From positions 31,992 through 95,991 of the forward strand of contig CAZIKF010000020.1 in the NCBI GenBank assembly GCA_964539825.1: a stretch of 64,000 nt of DNA. Reading direction: 5' to 3'. Origin of the DNA: CAZIKF01 sp964539825. GTDB taxonomy: Bacteria; Muiribacteriota; UBA6191. The notes beneath the pieces were generated by a model. It worked only from the letters and a program-made list of their open reading frames with translations. It was not told the origin of the DNA and made no database searches. The position numbers and the translations under genes were made by a program. Of this stretch, positions 26,324 to 34,858 are shown one piece after another (the first letter of the stretch is position 1; each line of letters begins with the position of its first letter).

Positions 26324-27265
26324 ATGAACTGGAACTTTGTTGGAATGCGGGCTACCTTTTACACCCTCTCACTCCTTGCGATCGCTCTTTGCATCGGTTT
26401 GATTTCCTGGAAGGGATTAAACCTCGGAATTGAGTTTCGTTCCGGTTCCGTTTTGCGCGTAAGTTTTGAAGAAAAGGTGACGCGTGAGGATGTAAAAAAG
26501 ATTCTTTCACTGGAAAAATTTAAACAGCATTTTAAAAGATTCCAGGTTCAGCAGATTGATCCAGAGGATGTAATTGGCTCGAAGGATAGGGAGTTTTTCA
26601 TTACATCGGATTTTATCCCCGGTTCCACTGATTCAGAGGGAATGGACCGCATAGTCCTAAGAGAGTTTCAAAAGAGCTTTCCCTCCGCAAAGGCGAATGA
26701 ATTCATAAACATTGGGCCTTCCATTGGGGATGATTTGAAAGAAGCCGCGATCTACTCAATCATTTTCTCTATCCTTGCGATCATTCTTTATATCACCGTT
26801 CGATTTGAATTTCGATTCGGGGTCGCTGCGATCATTGCTCTGGTACATGATGTATCGATTGTGCTTGGAATTTTTGCTCTTACACAAACGATCTTTTCTT
26901 CTTCCACCATTGCTGCGATCCTAACCATTATCGGATATTCTTTGAATGATACGATCGTCATCATGGACCGGATTCGCGAAAATACTAAACTTTTACGAAA
27001 AGAACCTTTTTCTACCATTGTGAATACATCCTTGAACCAATCTCTGAAAAGGACTGTCTTTACTTCCATTACCACGCTCTGCCCCATTGTGGTCCTCTTT
27101 CTATACGGTGGAACGGGAGTTTATTCCTTTTCTTTCGCGCTGCTAATCGGAATTGTGGTCGGAACTTATAGCTCCATGTGTACTGCGGCTCAGGTACTCG
27201 TAACCTGGGAACTGGTCAAGCCCCATGTTGATGGGGATCTCACTCCGGTAAGACAAAACGCCTAG
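26324..27265 (+). CDS. secF: Protein translocase subunit SecF
   Basis: The partner of SecD, with six membrane helices. The 313-residue protein has the early GLNLGIEFRSG motif (D of the usual GIDFxGG replaced by E), and the C-terminal TIIGYSLNDTIVIMDRIREN segment typical of SecF. The ATG at 26324 has AGAGG before it; an in-frame TTG at 26318 is less likely. Length and topology are normal. Confidence 0.95.
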   Translation: MNWNFVGMRATFYTLSLLAIALCIGLISWKGLNLGIEFRSGSVLRVSFEEKVTREDVKKILSLEKFKQHFKRFQVQQIDPEDVIGSKDREFFITSDFIPGSTDSEGMDRIVLREFQKSFPSAKANEFINIGPSIGDDLKEAAIYSIIFSILAIILYITVRFEFRFGVAAIIALVHDVSIVLGIFALTQTIFSSSTIAAILTIIGYSLNDTIVIMDRIRENTKLLRKEPFSTIVNTSLNQSLKRTVFTSITTLCPIVVLFLYGGTGVYSFSFALLIGIVVGTYSSMCTAAQVLVTWELVKPHVDGDLTPVRQNA

Positions 27266-27297
27266 GCCCTTGGCAATAGACTAACCACTGCTTCGCG

Positions 27298-28116
27298 CTA
27301 GTTGATTAGACTATGGGCTAAAATTGCCAGACCAATCATCGAGACGAAGCATAGGCTAAGTCCAAGGTCAGCCCTTCCAAGACTGTACTCATGGATTGAA
27401 GTCCTCTGTCGATCGGGATCGAAACCCCTGACTTCCATGGCGATAGCGAGACGGTCGGCTCTTTCAAACGCGGAATGAAATAGAGGAACAAGTATACTCA
27501 GATATGCCCTTGCGCGATCCCTTAGCGACCCTTTTGAAAAGGAGGCTCCACGGGCTTTTTGAGCCAGTCTGAGCTTTTCCATCTCCTCGAGTAGGACGGG
27601 TATGAACCTTAGTGAAATGGCCAGCATCAAGGAGAATTCCTGGGAAGGGAAGCCAAGAGGTTTTAATGGTTTGAGAATTTTTTCAAGAGCATAGGTAATC
27701 TCAATGGAGGAAGTAGTGATGGTAAGTAGAGATGATCCCAGCACTACAAGGATCAATCTAAGGCAGTAGAATCCTCCTCTTTCAATTCCCTCGAAGGAAA
27801 AGCCAAATCCAAGGACTTCACCGGAAGTGGGGCCAACGGGAGAAAAAGTATGCAGGAGGAAAGTCAGTGCCAGTAAGAAATACAAAGGTGCCAGCCCTTT
27901 TAGGATCACTCTCAGGGGAGCGCCCGCTACAGGAAAGGACAGCAAGGTCAAGGGTAGTACCGCCAGAAATTGTCTAATTTCGGTTAGGTGAAAGATAAAA
28001 ATACAATAGAAAAAGAGCAGACCGATCTTAAAACCTGGATGAGCCGCATGAAGAAAGGAGGTCCCTGGGTAATATTGCCCGATTACCAGGCGTGAGCTTG
28101 AGTTCATCGAGGCCAT
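27298..28116 (-). CDS. ecfT: ECF transporter T component
   Basis: EcfT is the membrane subunit that couples the ATPases to a vitamin- or metal-binding S component. The 272-residue protein has about five to six hydrophobic helices and the two short Ala-Arg-Gly-type coupling motifs, QKARGASF and MEVRGFDP. It also has a typical N-terminus, GQYYPGTSFLHAAHPGFKIG. The start may be at 28116 or at the Met three codons later. No EcfA ATPase or S component lies next to it here, which is unusual. Confidence 0.87.
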   Translation of the reverse strand: MASMNSSSRLVIGQYYPGTSFLHAAHPGFKIGLLFFYCIFIFHLTEIRQFLAVLPLTLLSFPVAGAPLRVILKGLAPLYFLLALTFLLHTFSPVGPTSGEVLGFGFSFEGIERGGFYCLRLILVVLGSSLLTITTSSIEITYALEKILKPLKPLGFPSQEFSLMLAISLRFIPVLLEEMEKLRLAQKARGASFSKGSLRDRARAYLSILVPLFHSAFERADRLAIAMEVRGFDPDRQRTSIHEYSLGRADLGLSLCFVSMIGLAILAHSLIN

Positions 28117-28316
28117 TGTATCACCGGGTTTGAATTCAACACCGCAGCAGCTTCAAATAACTCCACTGGCTTCATCAGAGTGGACAGCCTTTTGTATCCA
28201 TTCCAGGGATCATTGCTCTTCTTTACATAGATTCTATACCCCGCTGGTCCAAGGAAGGTTTCATCCAAGCGATATCAGCGGTAGAATGGTTTGCGAGGAT
28301 TTGAAAGGTAAATTTT

Positions 28317-29552
28317 ATGCGACCAGAAATACTAGGAATGATACTGGCAGGCGGAAAGGGAACCCGGCTAGAACCTTTAACCAAGTACCGCTCTAAGCCA
28401 TCTGTGCCCTTTGGAGGGCGATATCGAATCATTGATTTTGCTTTAAGCAATTTTATTAATTCCGGGATCTACGCGCTTTATGTTCTGACACAGTTCAAAT
28501 CTCAGTCCCTGACCGAGCATATACACGAGACCTGGAATTTCTCCTCCATTCTCAGGAGCCAGTTCATTACCTGCGTACCGGCCCAAATGATGAAGGGAGA
28601 TAACTGGTACGAGGGTACCGCGGATGCCATTTATCAAAATCTGAATTTGATACGAGAGAGGAATCCGTTTCTGGTAGCCGTCTTTGGAGGGGATCACATT
28701 TATAAAATGGATATTTCAGCTATGGCGAAGTATCACCATGAGAAGTCCGCCGACTGCACGGTGGCGGCGATCCCTGTTTCCCTGGAGGAGGCCAGTTCTT
28801 TTGGGGTCATCGAGGTGGACTCAGATTGGAAGGTAGTTGGTTTTCAGGAAAAACCGGAAAACCCAACGCCAATGCCCAATGATCCCACCAGGGCTTTGGC
28901 GTCTATGGGAAACTACATTTTCAGTACCAGGGAGTTAATCAGGATTCTCGATGAAGATTCTCAGGATACCCAGAGCAGTCATGACTTTGGAAAGGATATT
29001 TTGCCTAAGCTCAAGGAGGAAGGCCGTCTCTATGCTTATGATTTCGGTCGAAATATCATTCCCGGTTCCTCCTCGTTGGAAGCAAACAGTTATTGGCGGG
29101 ATGTGGGAACCATTGATGCATACTACGAGGCGACTATGGACCTGCGTGCCGTTCGGCCTGCTCTGGACCTCTATAATCGTGAGTGGCCGATTCGATCCTC
29201 AGTTACCTACTCGCCGCCCGCAAAGTTCGTGCACCTGGGACCTCATCGGACAGGTCATGCTATCAACTCGATTGTCGGTGAAGGGGCGATTATTTCAGGC
29301 GCGCTGATTAAAGATTCGGTGGTTTCCCCAAACGTACGCATCAACAGTTTCTCTGAGGTGGAAGGCTGCATCTTGTTTGACGGTGTGGAAGTCAGTAGAA
29401 ACGTCCGTTTACGTCACTGCATCATTGATAAACACGTGAAAATTCCAGAAGGAACAGAGATCGGTTTTGATTTGAAAAAAGATGCGGAAAAATGGACAGT
29501 CACAGATTCTGGCATCGTGGTCATAGAAAAAGAACGTCAGTTTCTTGCGTAA
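28317..29552 (+). CDS. glgC: Glucose-1-phosphate adenylyltransferase
   Basis: GlgC makes ADP-glucose for glycogen synthesis. The 411-residue protein starts with the nucleotide-binding motif ILAGGKGTRLEPLT and continues with KPSVPFGGRYRIIDF. It has YEGTADAIYQN, the catalytic FGGDHIYKMD, FQEKP, and YWRDVGTIDAY. A C-terminal left-handed beta-helix carries the allosteric and assembly region. Size is normal. The 200-base gap to the divergent ecfT contains its control region; TTGCTC and TATACC (16 bases apart, near 28211-28238) are a weak promoter candidate. No other glycogen gene is in the window. Confidence 0.95.
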   Translation: MRPEILGMILAGGKGTRLEPLTKYRSKPSVPFGGRYRIIDFALSNFINSGIYALYVLTQFKSQSLTEHIHETWNFSSILRSQFITCVPAQMMKGDNWYEGTADAIYQNLNLIRERNPFLVAVFGGDHIYKMDISAMAKYHHEKSADCTVAAIPVSLEEASSFGVIEVDSDWKVVGFQEKPENPTPMPNDPTRALASMGNYIFSTRELIRILDEDSQDTQSSHDFGKDILPKLKEEGRLYAYDFGRNIIPGSSSLEANSYWRDVGTIDAYYEATMDLRAVRPALDLYNREWPIRSSVTYSPPAKFVHLGPHRTGHAINSIVGEGAIISGALIKDSVVSPNVRINSFSEVEGCILFDGVEVSRNVRLRHCIIDKHVKIPEGTEIGFDLKKDAEKWTVTDSGIVVIEKERQFLA

Positions 29553-29554
29553 AC

Positions 29555-29706
29555 CGAGTACGGGAAAATTCAGAGCTTTAGAGCGGCCATAGACTTCGCC
29601 TTCTGGTGGTTCCCTCCTTGAACGTAGCGATTGCTACGTCCTTCGTCACGAACCACCACAATGCTCGCCTCTGACCACTCTAAAGCTCTGAATTTTCCCG
29701 CACTCG
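29555..29706. repeat. 152-bp near-perfect palindrome, copy 2
   Basis: The outer 29 bases of each arm (29555-29583 and 29678-29706) pair with a single mismatch. Pairing weakens in the middle of the arms, then becomes perfect again in GGTGGTTC (29605-29612) with GAACCACC (29650-29657). The apex contains CGTAGC-GATT-GCTACG (29623-29638). The 50-base apex matches the apex of the 23175-23311 element, including TGGTTCCCT, GTAGCGAT and a TCACGA(A/G)CCAC block. A run of T residues begins at 29714, so it may also end the glgC transcript. Confidence 0.8.
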
Positions 29707-29784
29707 ATTTACAATTTTTTTTTGCCATTTTGGGCTCTGCTCTAATGTCACTGAGTTTGGATATATCCTCCATGCTAGCCCCTT

Positions 29785-29850
29785 CGTCATCTTCACAGGT
29801 CTCGAGCTTTTCGCTCGCCCAGGGGCTCCGAAATTCCCCGCACTCGATTC
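29785..29850 (+). repeat. Degenerate right-half copy of the palindrome
   Basis: This stretch resembles the right half of the 29555-29706 element in the same orientation. It starts with CCTTCGTCA and ends with CCCGCACTCGATT (29837-29849), which is identical to 29697-29709; the middle has diverged. The rest of the 428-base gap between glgC and the acyltransferase gene shows no supported gene. Confidence 0.5.
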
Positions 29851-29952
29851 ACCATCATATTCATCAATTTAGGGCTTGTCCCTCAGATTCATCAGCTCGT
29901 GGTGACTAAGGCGAAATTGGAACTTTCTCGCTGCGTTCTTCTTGCTGAGTTA

Positions 29953-29972
29953 CCCTCTTTGGCCTTAGAGGG
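29953..29972 (+). promoter_or_regulatory. Hairpin covering the ribosome-binding site
   Basis: CCCTCT (29953-29958) pairs with AGAGGG (29967-29972) around an eight-base loop. The right arm is part of the purine-rich GAGGGAG ribosome-binding site of the gene starting at 29981. Such a hairpin can limit translation. No ligand-binding aptamer is evident upstream. Confidence 0.4.
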
Positions 29973-29980
29973 AGAACATT

Positions 29981-30793
29981 ATGAGACCTGAGTATAAGAA
30001 ACTTCGACTTTCAGAAGAGACCGCCGCTGTATTTGATTCATTCCTGGAGCAATTTGAAGCAAAACTGTTGGATCCTTCTACGGATAATAATGAACTGGTC
30101 TGTGAAACCATCTACTGTTTGGAAACCGGGCAGCGAGGATACCTGGAGGCATTGTCGGCGGCCAGGGAGAAAGAGGATTTCCTGAGTCTGACCAATCTTC
30201 TTTCCATGGATCCACGAAACGCCGCTCAGGAACCGGAATATTACGGAGATATCGACCTCGAAAAATACTCTCGCAACAAACCATTGCATTGGCTTTGGAC
30301 TTATTTTGACAGGTTGCCGCTCTCTCGAAACACCCTTTTTGCTTTTCAATTTCGCAGAATCCTGGGGCGCTTTATGTTTCGCCACCTTGGGGAGAATGTG
30401 AAGCTTTTTCATAACATTGAATTCACCTATGGGTACAACCTTAAAATCGAGGACAACGTGGTGATTCATCGTGAAGTCATGCTCGATGATCGTGGTTCTA
30501 TTCACATCAAGAAGAACGCCTCAGTTTCTGACTACGCTCATATCTATTCCCATCATCATCATGTGAATGACATCTATGACATCTCTTTGCATGAGACTGT
30601 GATTGGTGAAGGAGCGAGGGTTACCTATCATTCCACCGTACTCTCAGGTCAGAGCCTGGGTGATTTCGCGATTCTTGGGTCCATGGGTCTGGCTACCCGG
30701 CCTGTTGAGTCCGGCATCATTAAGGGCGGCATTCCTGCCAAACAGATTGGAAAAGTTGATCCCGATTCAGCTTCTGCACACAAGTGTAGTTAA
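29981..30793 (+). CDS. Hexapeptide-repeat acyltransferase
   Basis: A 270-residue protein. The N-terminal half is helical, with no recognised motif. The C-terminal half (about residues 135-255) is a left-handed beta-helix of hexapeptide repeats, as in CysE/maltose acetyltransferases. It shows NLKIEDNVVIHREVMLDD, SIHIKKNASVSDYAHIYSHHHH (a likely catalytic-histidine region), and a final GGIPAKQIGKV. These enzymes move acetyl or acyl groups to sugars or serine. Acceptor unknown. It follows glgC and the palindrome; no sugar pathway genes adjoin it. Confidence 0.82.
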   Translation: MRPEYKKLRLSEETAAVFDSFLEQFEAKLLDPSTDNNELVCETIYCLETGQRGYLEALSAAREKEDFLSLTNLLSMDPRNAAQEPEYYGDIDLEKYSRNKPLHWLWTYFDRLPLSRNTLFAFQFRRILGRFMFRHLGENVKLFHNIEFTYGYNLKIEDNVVIHREVMLDDRGSIHIKKNASVSDYAHIYSHHHHVNDIYDISLHETVIGEGARVTYHSTVLSGQSLGDFAILGSMGLATRPVESGIIKGGIPAKQIGKVDPDSASAHKCS

Positions 30794-30911
30794 ATTTCTC
30801 CCCCGAACAACCGATCATTTTCACTCTACTGGTTTGAATCTAAAATCCAGTGAACTGACGCAACAAAATTCACATTAGTTCGTATTTCCTTAGAGGAAAA
30901 GAAAGAATTCC

Positions 30912-31988
30912 ATGGTTCGTCTATTTATTTCATATTTGTTGACCTTCTTTGTCGTGGTTTCCCCCGGCTTTTCCGGGAGTTTCCTACCAGATTTTTTCGG
31001 ACTGGAAAATGGCCAGATGGAAGAGGATGAGGAGGTTTCTCCCTTTCCTTGCGGAAGGGTTGAAGCAGGCAGCAACAAAGAGGCGATGCTGCTTGAACTT
31101 TCCGATCCGAAGACCCTGAGGACGGTAGAGGAGTTGGAGTCCAGGCTGTCCAGGATTCGTCAGTTATTTGCCTCAGAAGGAGATCGCCGCGGAATTTTTT
31201 CTTCTATTTACCACGAAGTGTCCAAGGGTGCCTTGGCAGCTTTGAAAAGTGGCACTTTTAAGAAGGAAAAAGCGGTTCGAAGGGTAATCGTTGAATTTGG
31301 TCGTACCTATTTAAACGCGTTATTCGGACATCTCAAAGGTACCCAGATTAAGGAGGAATGGGCTCAATATTTTGATCAGGCCTCTCAATGTGATATCCAT
31401 CCCCTTAAGACTTGTTCCACAGCGATGAACACACACATTGTTTTGGATCTTGTGGATGCCTTGCTTCTAGCTGAAGTGGATTCTGAGTTCTTTGACGAGT
31501 ATATGCTGCTTGGTGACGGACTGGTGGAGAGAATTCCTAATGTAGCTCAGGCTCTTGAGGATGATTTTGGGGTTCCCAAAGATGAGGCTCTGGGCTTCTT
31601 CCGCGGCTGGATGGCGGGAAGCGGAGTCAACATCGGCATCAACGCCTTAAGAAAAGCCTGGCATTCCCTTTCCTTCTCAGAAGAAAAATTTGAAGAAGAG
31701 GACGTTACGGGACGTTTCAATATGCAGTTTTTACGTAAGGGTGCCTGGACAGACGCTGCAGGTCAAGCGCCGTGGATGAAATCAAAACCGCGGGGCGGCC
31801 ACGCTTTGCGCAACTACAAAAAGGCAGTGCAGAAAGCCAGGGCAAAAGGAAAGATTACACCTGAGCAGACCACCTGGATGTCTGTTAAATGGAAAGCCTA
31901 CCAGGGAGCGTTTAGCGCTATGGGTTGGTTCATCGACGAAGATAACGCAGTTGCGGAACTGGGAACTACCGGCACATCAGTAGAATAG
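30912..31988 (+). CDS. Secreted protein, possibly DUF5995-like
   Basis: A 358-residue protein with a signal peptide (about residues 1-22, ending near GFSGS). A central helical region reads EEWAQYFDQASQ and then MNTHIVLDLVDALL. This resembles the conserved asparagine-histidine region of DUF5995 proteins, whose function is not known. The C-terminal third is charged and ends in an acidic tail. It is the first of a run of secreted-protein genes and converges with the next gene, with only three bases between the stops. Function unknown. Confidence 0.7.
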   Translation: MVRLFISYLLTFFVVVSPGFSGSFLPDFFGLENGQMEEDEEVSPFPCGRVEAGSNKEAMLLELSDPKTLRTVEELESRLSRIRQLFASEGDRRGIFSSIYHEVSKGALAALKSGTFKKEKAVRRVIVEFGRTYLNALFGHLKGTQIKEEWAQYFDQASQCDIHPLKTCSTAMNTHIVLDLVDALLLAEVDSEFFDEYMLLGDGLVERIPNVAQALEDDFGVPKDEALGFFRGWMAGSGVNIGINALRKAWHSLSFSEEKFEEEDVTGRFNMQFLRKGAWTDAAGQAPWMKSKPRGGHALRNYKKAVQKARAKGKITPEQTTWMSVKWKAYQGAFSAMGWFIDEDNAVAELGTTGTSVE

Positions 31989-31991
31989 GTT

Positions 31992-33098
31992 CTATTCAAC
32001 CTTCCGATACCAGATTAATTTCTCACGGTTCCTGATTTCAGGATGGAAGATCGCGACTAAATCCTTTAGAAGTACATCAGGATGGGATAATCCATTTTCA
32101 TAATAGTCATCCGGCAATCCCTGGCTTTGTTTCTTATTGCGGTTAAAAACATTTTTGTTCTTAAAGGAGTTAAAGCGCGCGTAACGTTTGTCCTTTTGGG
32201 CCAACTCAGAGCATGAAAATCCTTCGGAGTTAAGCCAGAACCTGGCATCTGAACCCAGTGCATAGACCTCATCAAAGGTGTAGGGAAGACTACCCTGGGT
32301 GGAATTGTTCTTTTGGAGTACATAGGTCCCGCCGGCATCCTTGATCAAATTTGGCCAATAGGTATTCCCACCGGGAAGATACCAGGTGCCTGAATGTAGG
32401 GCATTAAGCAGTACTTTGGGGTGAAGGGTACAGTTTTTTGCCTCCTTGACCCAGCCAAGGTACTTCTTTTCCATGGTGCTAAAGACCCTTTCCGCAAGAG
32501 CTTCCTGATGAAAAAACAGGGCCGTGAATTTGATCCATTCGGCGTATCCCAGGGGATGGGGTTCCATATATTCCCGATTCAGGGCTACTGGAATGCCAGA
32601 TAGAACCAGGGATCTAAAGCGCGTTTCAGGTTCTCCGGGACCAAATCCCAAAATTAGTTCCAGTTCATTTTTCATACCGACTTCTCGAATCTCATCCATT
32701 CCAAACCCAGTGGCGACAATGTTGCCCATCTCCACCATTTCCCGGAGTTGAGGAGACTGGATGTACTCCAATTTACTAAAGGCCTTCAACCGCCTGCGCA
32801 ATCCAAGGTCTACGAAATGGGATAGATGGGTAGTGGAAAGAGAGCCAGCCCGTCTTATAGGTGTTCGAACGACTTGTCCGCTAGGTAACGGGGGAAGCGG
32901 TCCGGAGTCTTTTGGGACCAGGATATAAGAATGAGGTTTCTCGGACGGATCGCGTAGATTTCCGACGGTCACGATCTTGATATCACCGGAATAACTGACC
33001 TGGAATCCCTTGGCGTATCTTAAATCGATTCTTGACGCATGATGATGGCTAAGGCTCAGAAAGAATAAGGTTAGACAGGTTTGGACAATGGGTTTCAT
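31992..33098 (-). CDS. Periplasmic substrate-binding protein, siderophore/B12 type
   Basis: A 368-residue exported protein. The start MKPIVQTCLTLFFLSLS is a signal peptide. The body resembles the FecB/BtuF class of binding proteins: a first lobe with PQLREMVEMGNIVATGFGMDE, a long helix with LAERVFSTMEKKYLGW, and a second lobe with VLLNALHSGTWYLPGG and a WPNLIKDAGG segment. The ATG at 33098 overlaps the stop of the upstream DUF1304 gene by four bases. No ABC permease or ATPase for it is in the window. The ligand is not clear; iron-chelate or corrinoid is an inference. Confidence 0.75.
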   Translation of the reverse strand: MKPIVQTCLTLFFLSLSHHHASRIDLRYAKGFQVSYSGDIKIVTVGNLRDPSEKPHSYILVPKDSGPLPPLPSGQVVRTPIRRAGSLSTTHLSHFVDLGLRRRLKAFSKLEYIQSPQLREMVEMGNIVATGFGMDEIREVGMKNELELILGFGPGEPETRFRSLVLSGIPVALNREYMEPHPLGYAEWIKFTALFFHQEALAERVFSTMEKKYLGWVKEAKNCTLHPKVLLNALHSGTWYLPGGNTYWPNLIKDAGGTYVLQKNNSTQGSLPYTFDEVYALGSDARFWLNSEGFSCSELAQKDKRYARFNSFKNKNVFNRNKKQSQGLPDDYYENGLSHPDVLLKDLVAIFHPEIRNREKLIWYRKVE

Positions 33099-33487
33099 AG
33101 ATTCTCGCCTCCCATGGTAGAGCAAGGCTTGCTGAACCAGAAAAGTCCCAGGGCAAACAAAGGCGGGACCCCCTGGGCCAGGACTCCGCGGAGTAAGGAC
33201 GGATTACTAAAAAGCAGCACGATTGAAGCCCCCAACATGGTCAGGAGAATAAATACCAGAAGGGCTGGAGTAGAGTTCTCTTTCCAGGCTTTCAGGGTTG
33301 CGTAAGCACCTCCCAGGGCCAGAAATAAGTTATAAAAACCCTGGTTGAAAAATAGGAGGCGTACGGAGTCATTGAGCTGATCGGGTTTGGATTTCAGCAG
33401 CAGTTGCGGCGCAAATGCCTCCACACCAAAGAAAACTACATGAAGAAGACAAGCAAGAAAGGCAAAACCGAGTGCAAATACCCGCAT
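33095..33487 (-). CDS. DUF1304 family membrane protein
   Basis: A 130-residue protein with four hydrophobic helices. The segment FFNQGFYNLFLALGGAYATL is the conserved core of DUF1304 (usual form NQGxYNxFLAxG), and the early H-x-x-F-F-x-x-E motif is also present. The ATG at 33487 is preceded by AAAGGA; a TTG at 33496 is an alternative. It is coupled by a four-base overlap to the binding-protein gene. The role of DUF1304 is unknown; the pairing hints at a membrane partner for uptake. Confidence 0.8.
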   Translation of the reverse strand: MRVFALGFAFLACLLHVVFFGVEAFAPQLLLKSKPDQLNDSVRLLFFNQGFYNLFLALGGAYATLKAWKENSTPALLVFILLTMLGASIVLLFSNPSLLRGVLAQGVPPLFALGLFWFSKPCSTMGGENL

Positions 33488-33604
33488 ATTATACAAATCC
33501 TTTTGACAGCCAATCTAACACGAATGCGCAGATTGAAGAAAAGAGGAAACAATTCAAGATGTGAGACGTATCTTAAGTACAGAGTCTTGGTCCAGGGGGT
33601 TCTT

Positions 33605-34858
33605 GTGAAAAAATTAGCTTTATTTATTTACTTCTTTTCCATTCCGATCTTTGCTGCAGATCCGCCTGTAGACGGACCAAGGGATTCTGAGAAGGAGATC
33701 CAGGCTCTGGCGAAGATCGCCAAATCACGCAAGGAGAAGTTCTTCGCACCCTTTTTCAAGGGACTGGAAAAACTTGGAATTCAAACCAAGGACCTCTGGA
33801 GAATTGTAGAAAAGCTTAACAAAGAAGATGTGAGTGGTTTTGGTCCCGATGGAGATATCCTTGGAGGATTTGGAGTCGCAGCATTTGGGCTTTACACCAA
33901 GATCAGCCTGAATCCCAGGATGGGATCGGGTCTAGATAACTTTGGAGATGAGGGGGACCTGGCAGACGCTTCTGTTTTGCATCCCCAAATGGCATCAACA
34001 ACCATCCATGAATTCTGGCATGCCTATCGAGAATTTTTTCTTGATGATGACGATGTAAAGTCCCGTGAAAATGCCGCCCAGTATGCAGCAATCAAGATGG
34101 CTCTGCGGGTTGATGGGCTCGATGCGGCAGTAAAGAAAGATGACAATCTCTCGGGATGGAAAAAGTTTTCAAACTTTCGAGCCACTGACGAGCAACTTTT
34201 GAACAAGTTTGCTGAAGATTATGCCAATGAAGCCGTAGCCCATTTTTTGGGAACTGCCATTAAGGGCATTCTCGGGGCTGAGCGGTTGATTCTGGAAACG
34301 AACTTCAAAGAGGGACTAAATGCTGGTGAACTTAAGCATGTACTGGGATTGAATTCCAATGCCGCGATTCCCGCGCAGGTGAACGAGGCCCAGTTAGATA
34401 AATTTGTATTGCCTTCCTATCAGAAATTCGCGCTGACTTTTAACCGCTACTCGGACCAGGTATTCCTGCCCTTTGGAAAGAAAGGTCTGGCGAAACCGAA
34501 TGCGAGGCAATTTAACATCAGTTTTGTCAAAGATCTCCAGGGCTGGGACGAGCCGTATTACTACTCCGGTTTTAAGAACTGGTCTTCCATCAGACCTTCT
34601 GGAGGAGCTATCAAGCTTCGAAACACTCATGGCCTCTATGCCTTCAAGAACTTCGCCGGGATGAACCTTCCCGTAGACCTCAACGATTTACTCGGTCGAA
34701 TGAACAGTTCTCCCGGATACAAGAATATGCGTGAAAAACTTGCCAGCCGACGTAAGGCGATCCTAAAGCTTGTACAAGAGAACGATGAAGCTCTTGATGA
34801 GAACAAGGTGGAGTTTCTTGAGTTCAATGATTTAATCCGCCAAGGAGGTCAAAAATGA
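33605..34858 (+). CDS. Secreted protein with HExxH zinc-protease motif
   Basis: A 417-residue protein starting with GTG at 33605 (GGGGG just upstream), which opens a signal peptide VKKLALFIYFFSIPIFAA. An ATG at 33404 would put 67 odd residues before the signal and overlaps a divergent gene. The motif THEFWH-type reads IHEFWHAYREFF, with His135, Glu136 and His139, the zincin signature. A third ligand may be one of the glutamates at 143 or 154. The rest matches no family that I recognise. It overlaps the next secreted-protein gene by four bases. Confidence 0.72.
   Translation: MKKLALFIYFFSIPIFAADPPVDGPRDSEKEIQALAKIAKSRKEKFFAPFFKGLEKLGIQTKDLWRIVEKLNKEDVSGFGPDGDILGGFGVAAFGLYTKISLNPRMGSGLDNFGDEGDLADASVLHPQMASTTIHEFWHAYREFFLDDDDVKSRENAAQYAAIKMALRVDGLDAAVKKDDNLSGWKKFSNFRATDEQLLNKFAEDYANEAVAHFLGTAIKGILGAERLILETNFKEGLNAGELKHVLGLNSNAAIPAQVNEAQLDKFVLPSYQKFALTFNRYSDQVFLPFGKKGLAKPNARQFNISFVKDLQGWDEPYYYSGFKNWSSIRPSGGAIKLRNTHGLYAFKNFAGMNLPVDLNDLLGRMNSSPGYKNMREKLASRRKAILKLVQENDEALDENKVEFLEFNDLIRQGGQK

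Noticed and set aside
24577..27293. AACCACTGCTT found on both sides of secDF (24577-24587 and 27283-27293)
   Set aside because: An 11-base match is expected many times by chance in 64 kb, and the flanks do not agree.
28130..28396. Forward frame of 88 codons upstream of glgC
   Set aside because: It runs into glgC in another frame, has no recognisable protein features, and covers the control region between divergent genes.
29570..29909. Frames on both strands through the 29.6 kb palindrome
   Set aside because: They arise from the palindromic repeat and T-rich DNA; no protein-like sequence or ribosome-binding site.
33487..33508. TATAAT on the reverse strand just before the DUF1304 start, and a forward TTGACA at 33503
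   Set aside because: No matching partner boxes at correct spacing on either strand. The TATAAT would place transcription start inside the gene.
33404..33604. Extension of the zincin gene by 67 residues
   Set aside because: It overlaps the divergent DUF1304 gene and puts basic, unusual residues before a proper signal peptide that begins with the GTG at 33605.
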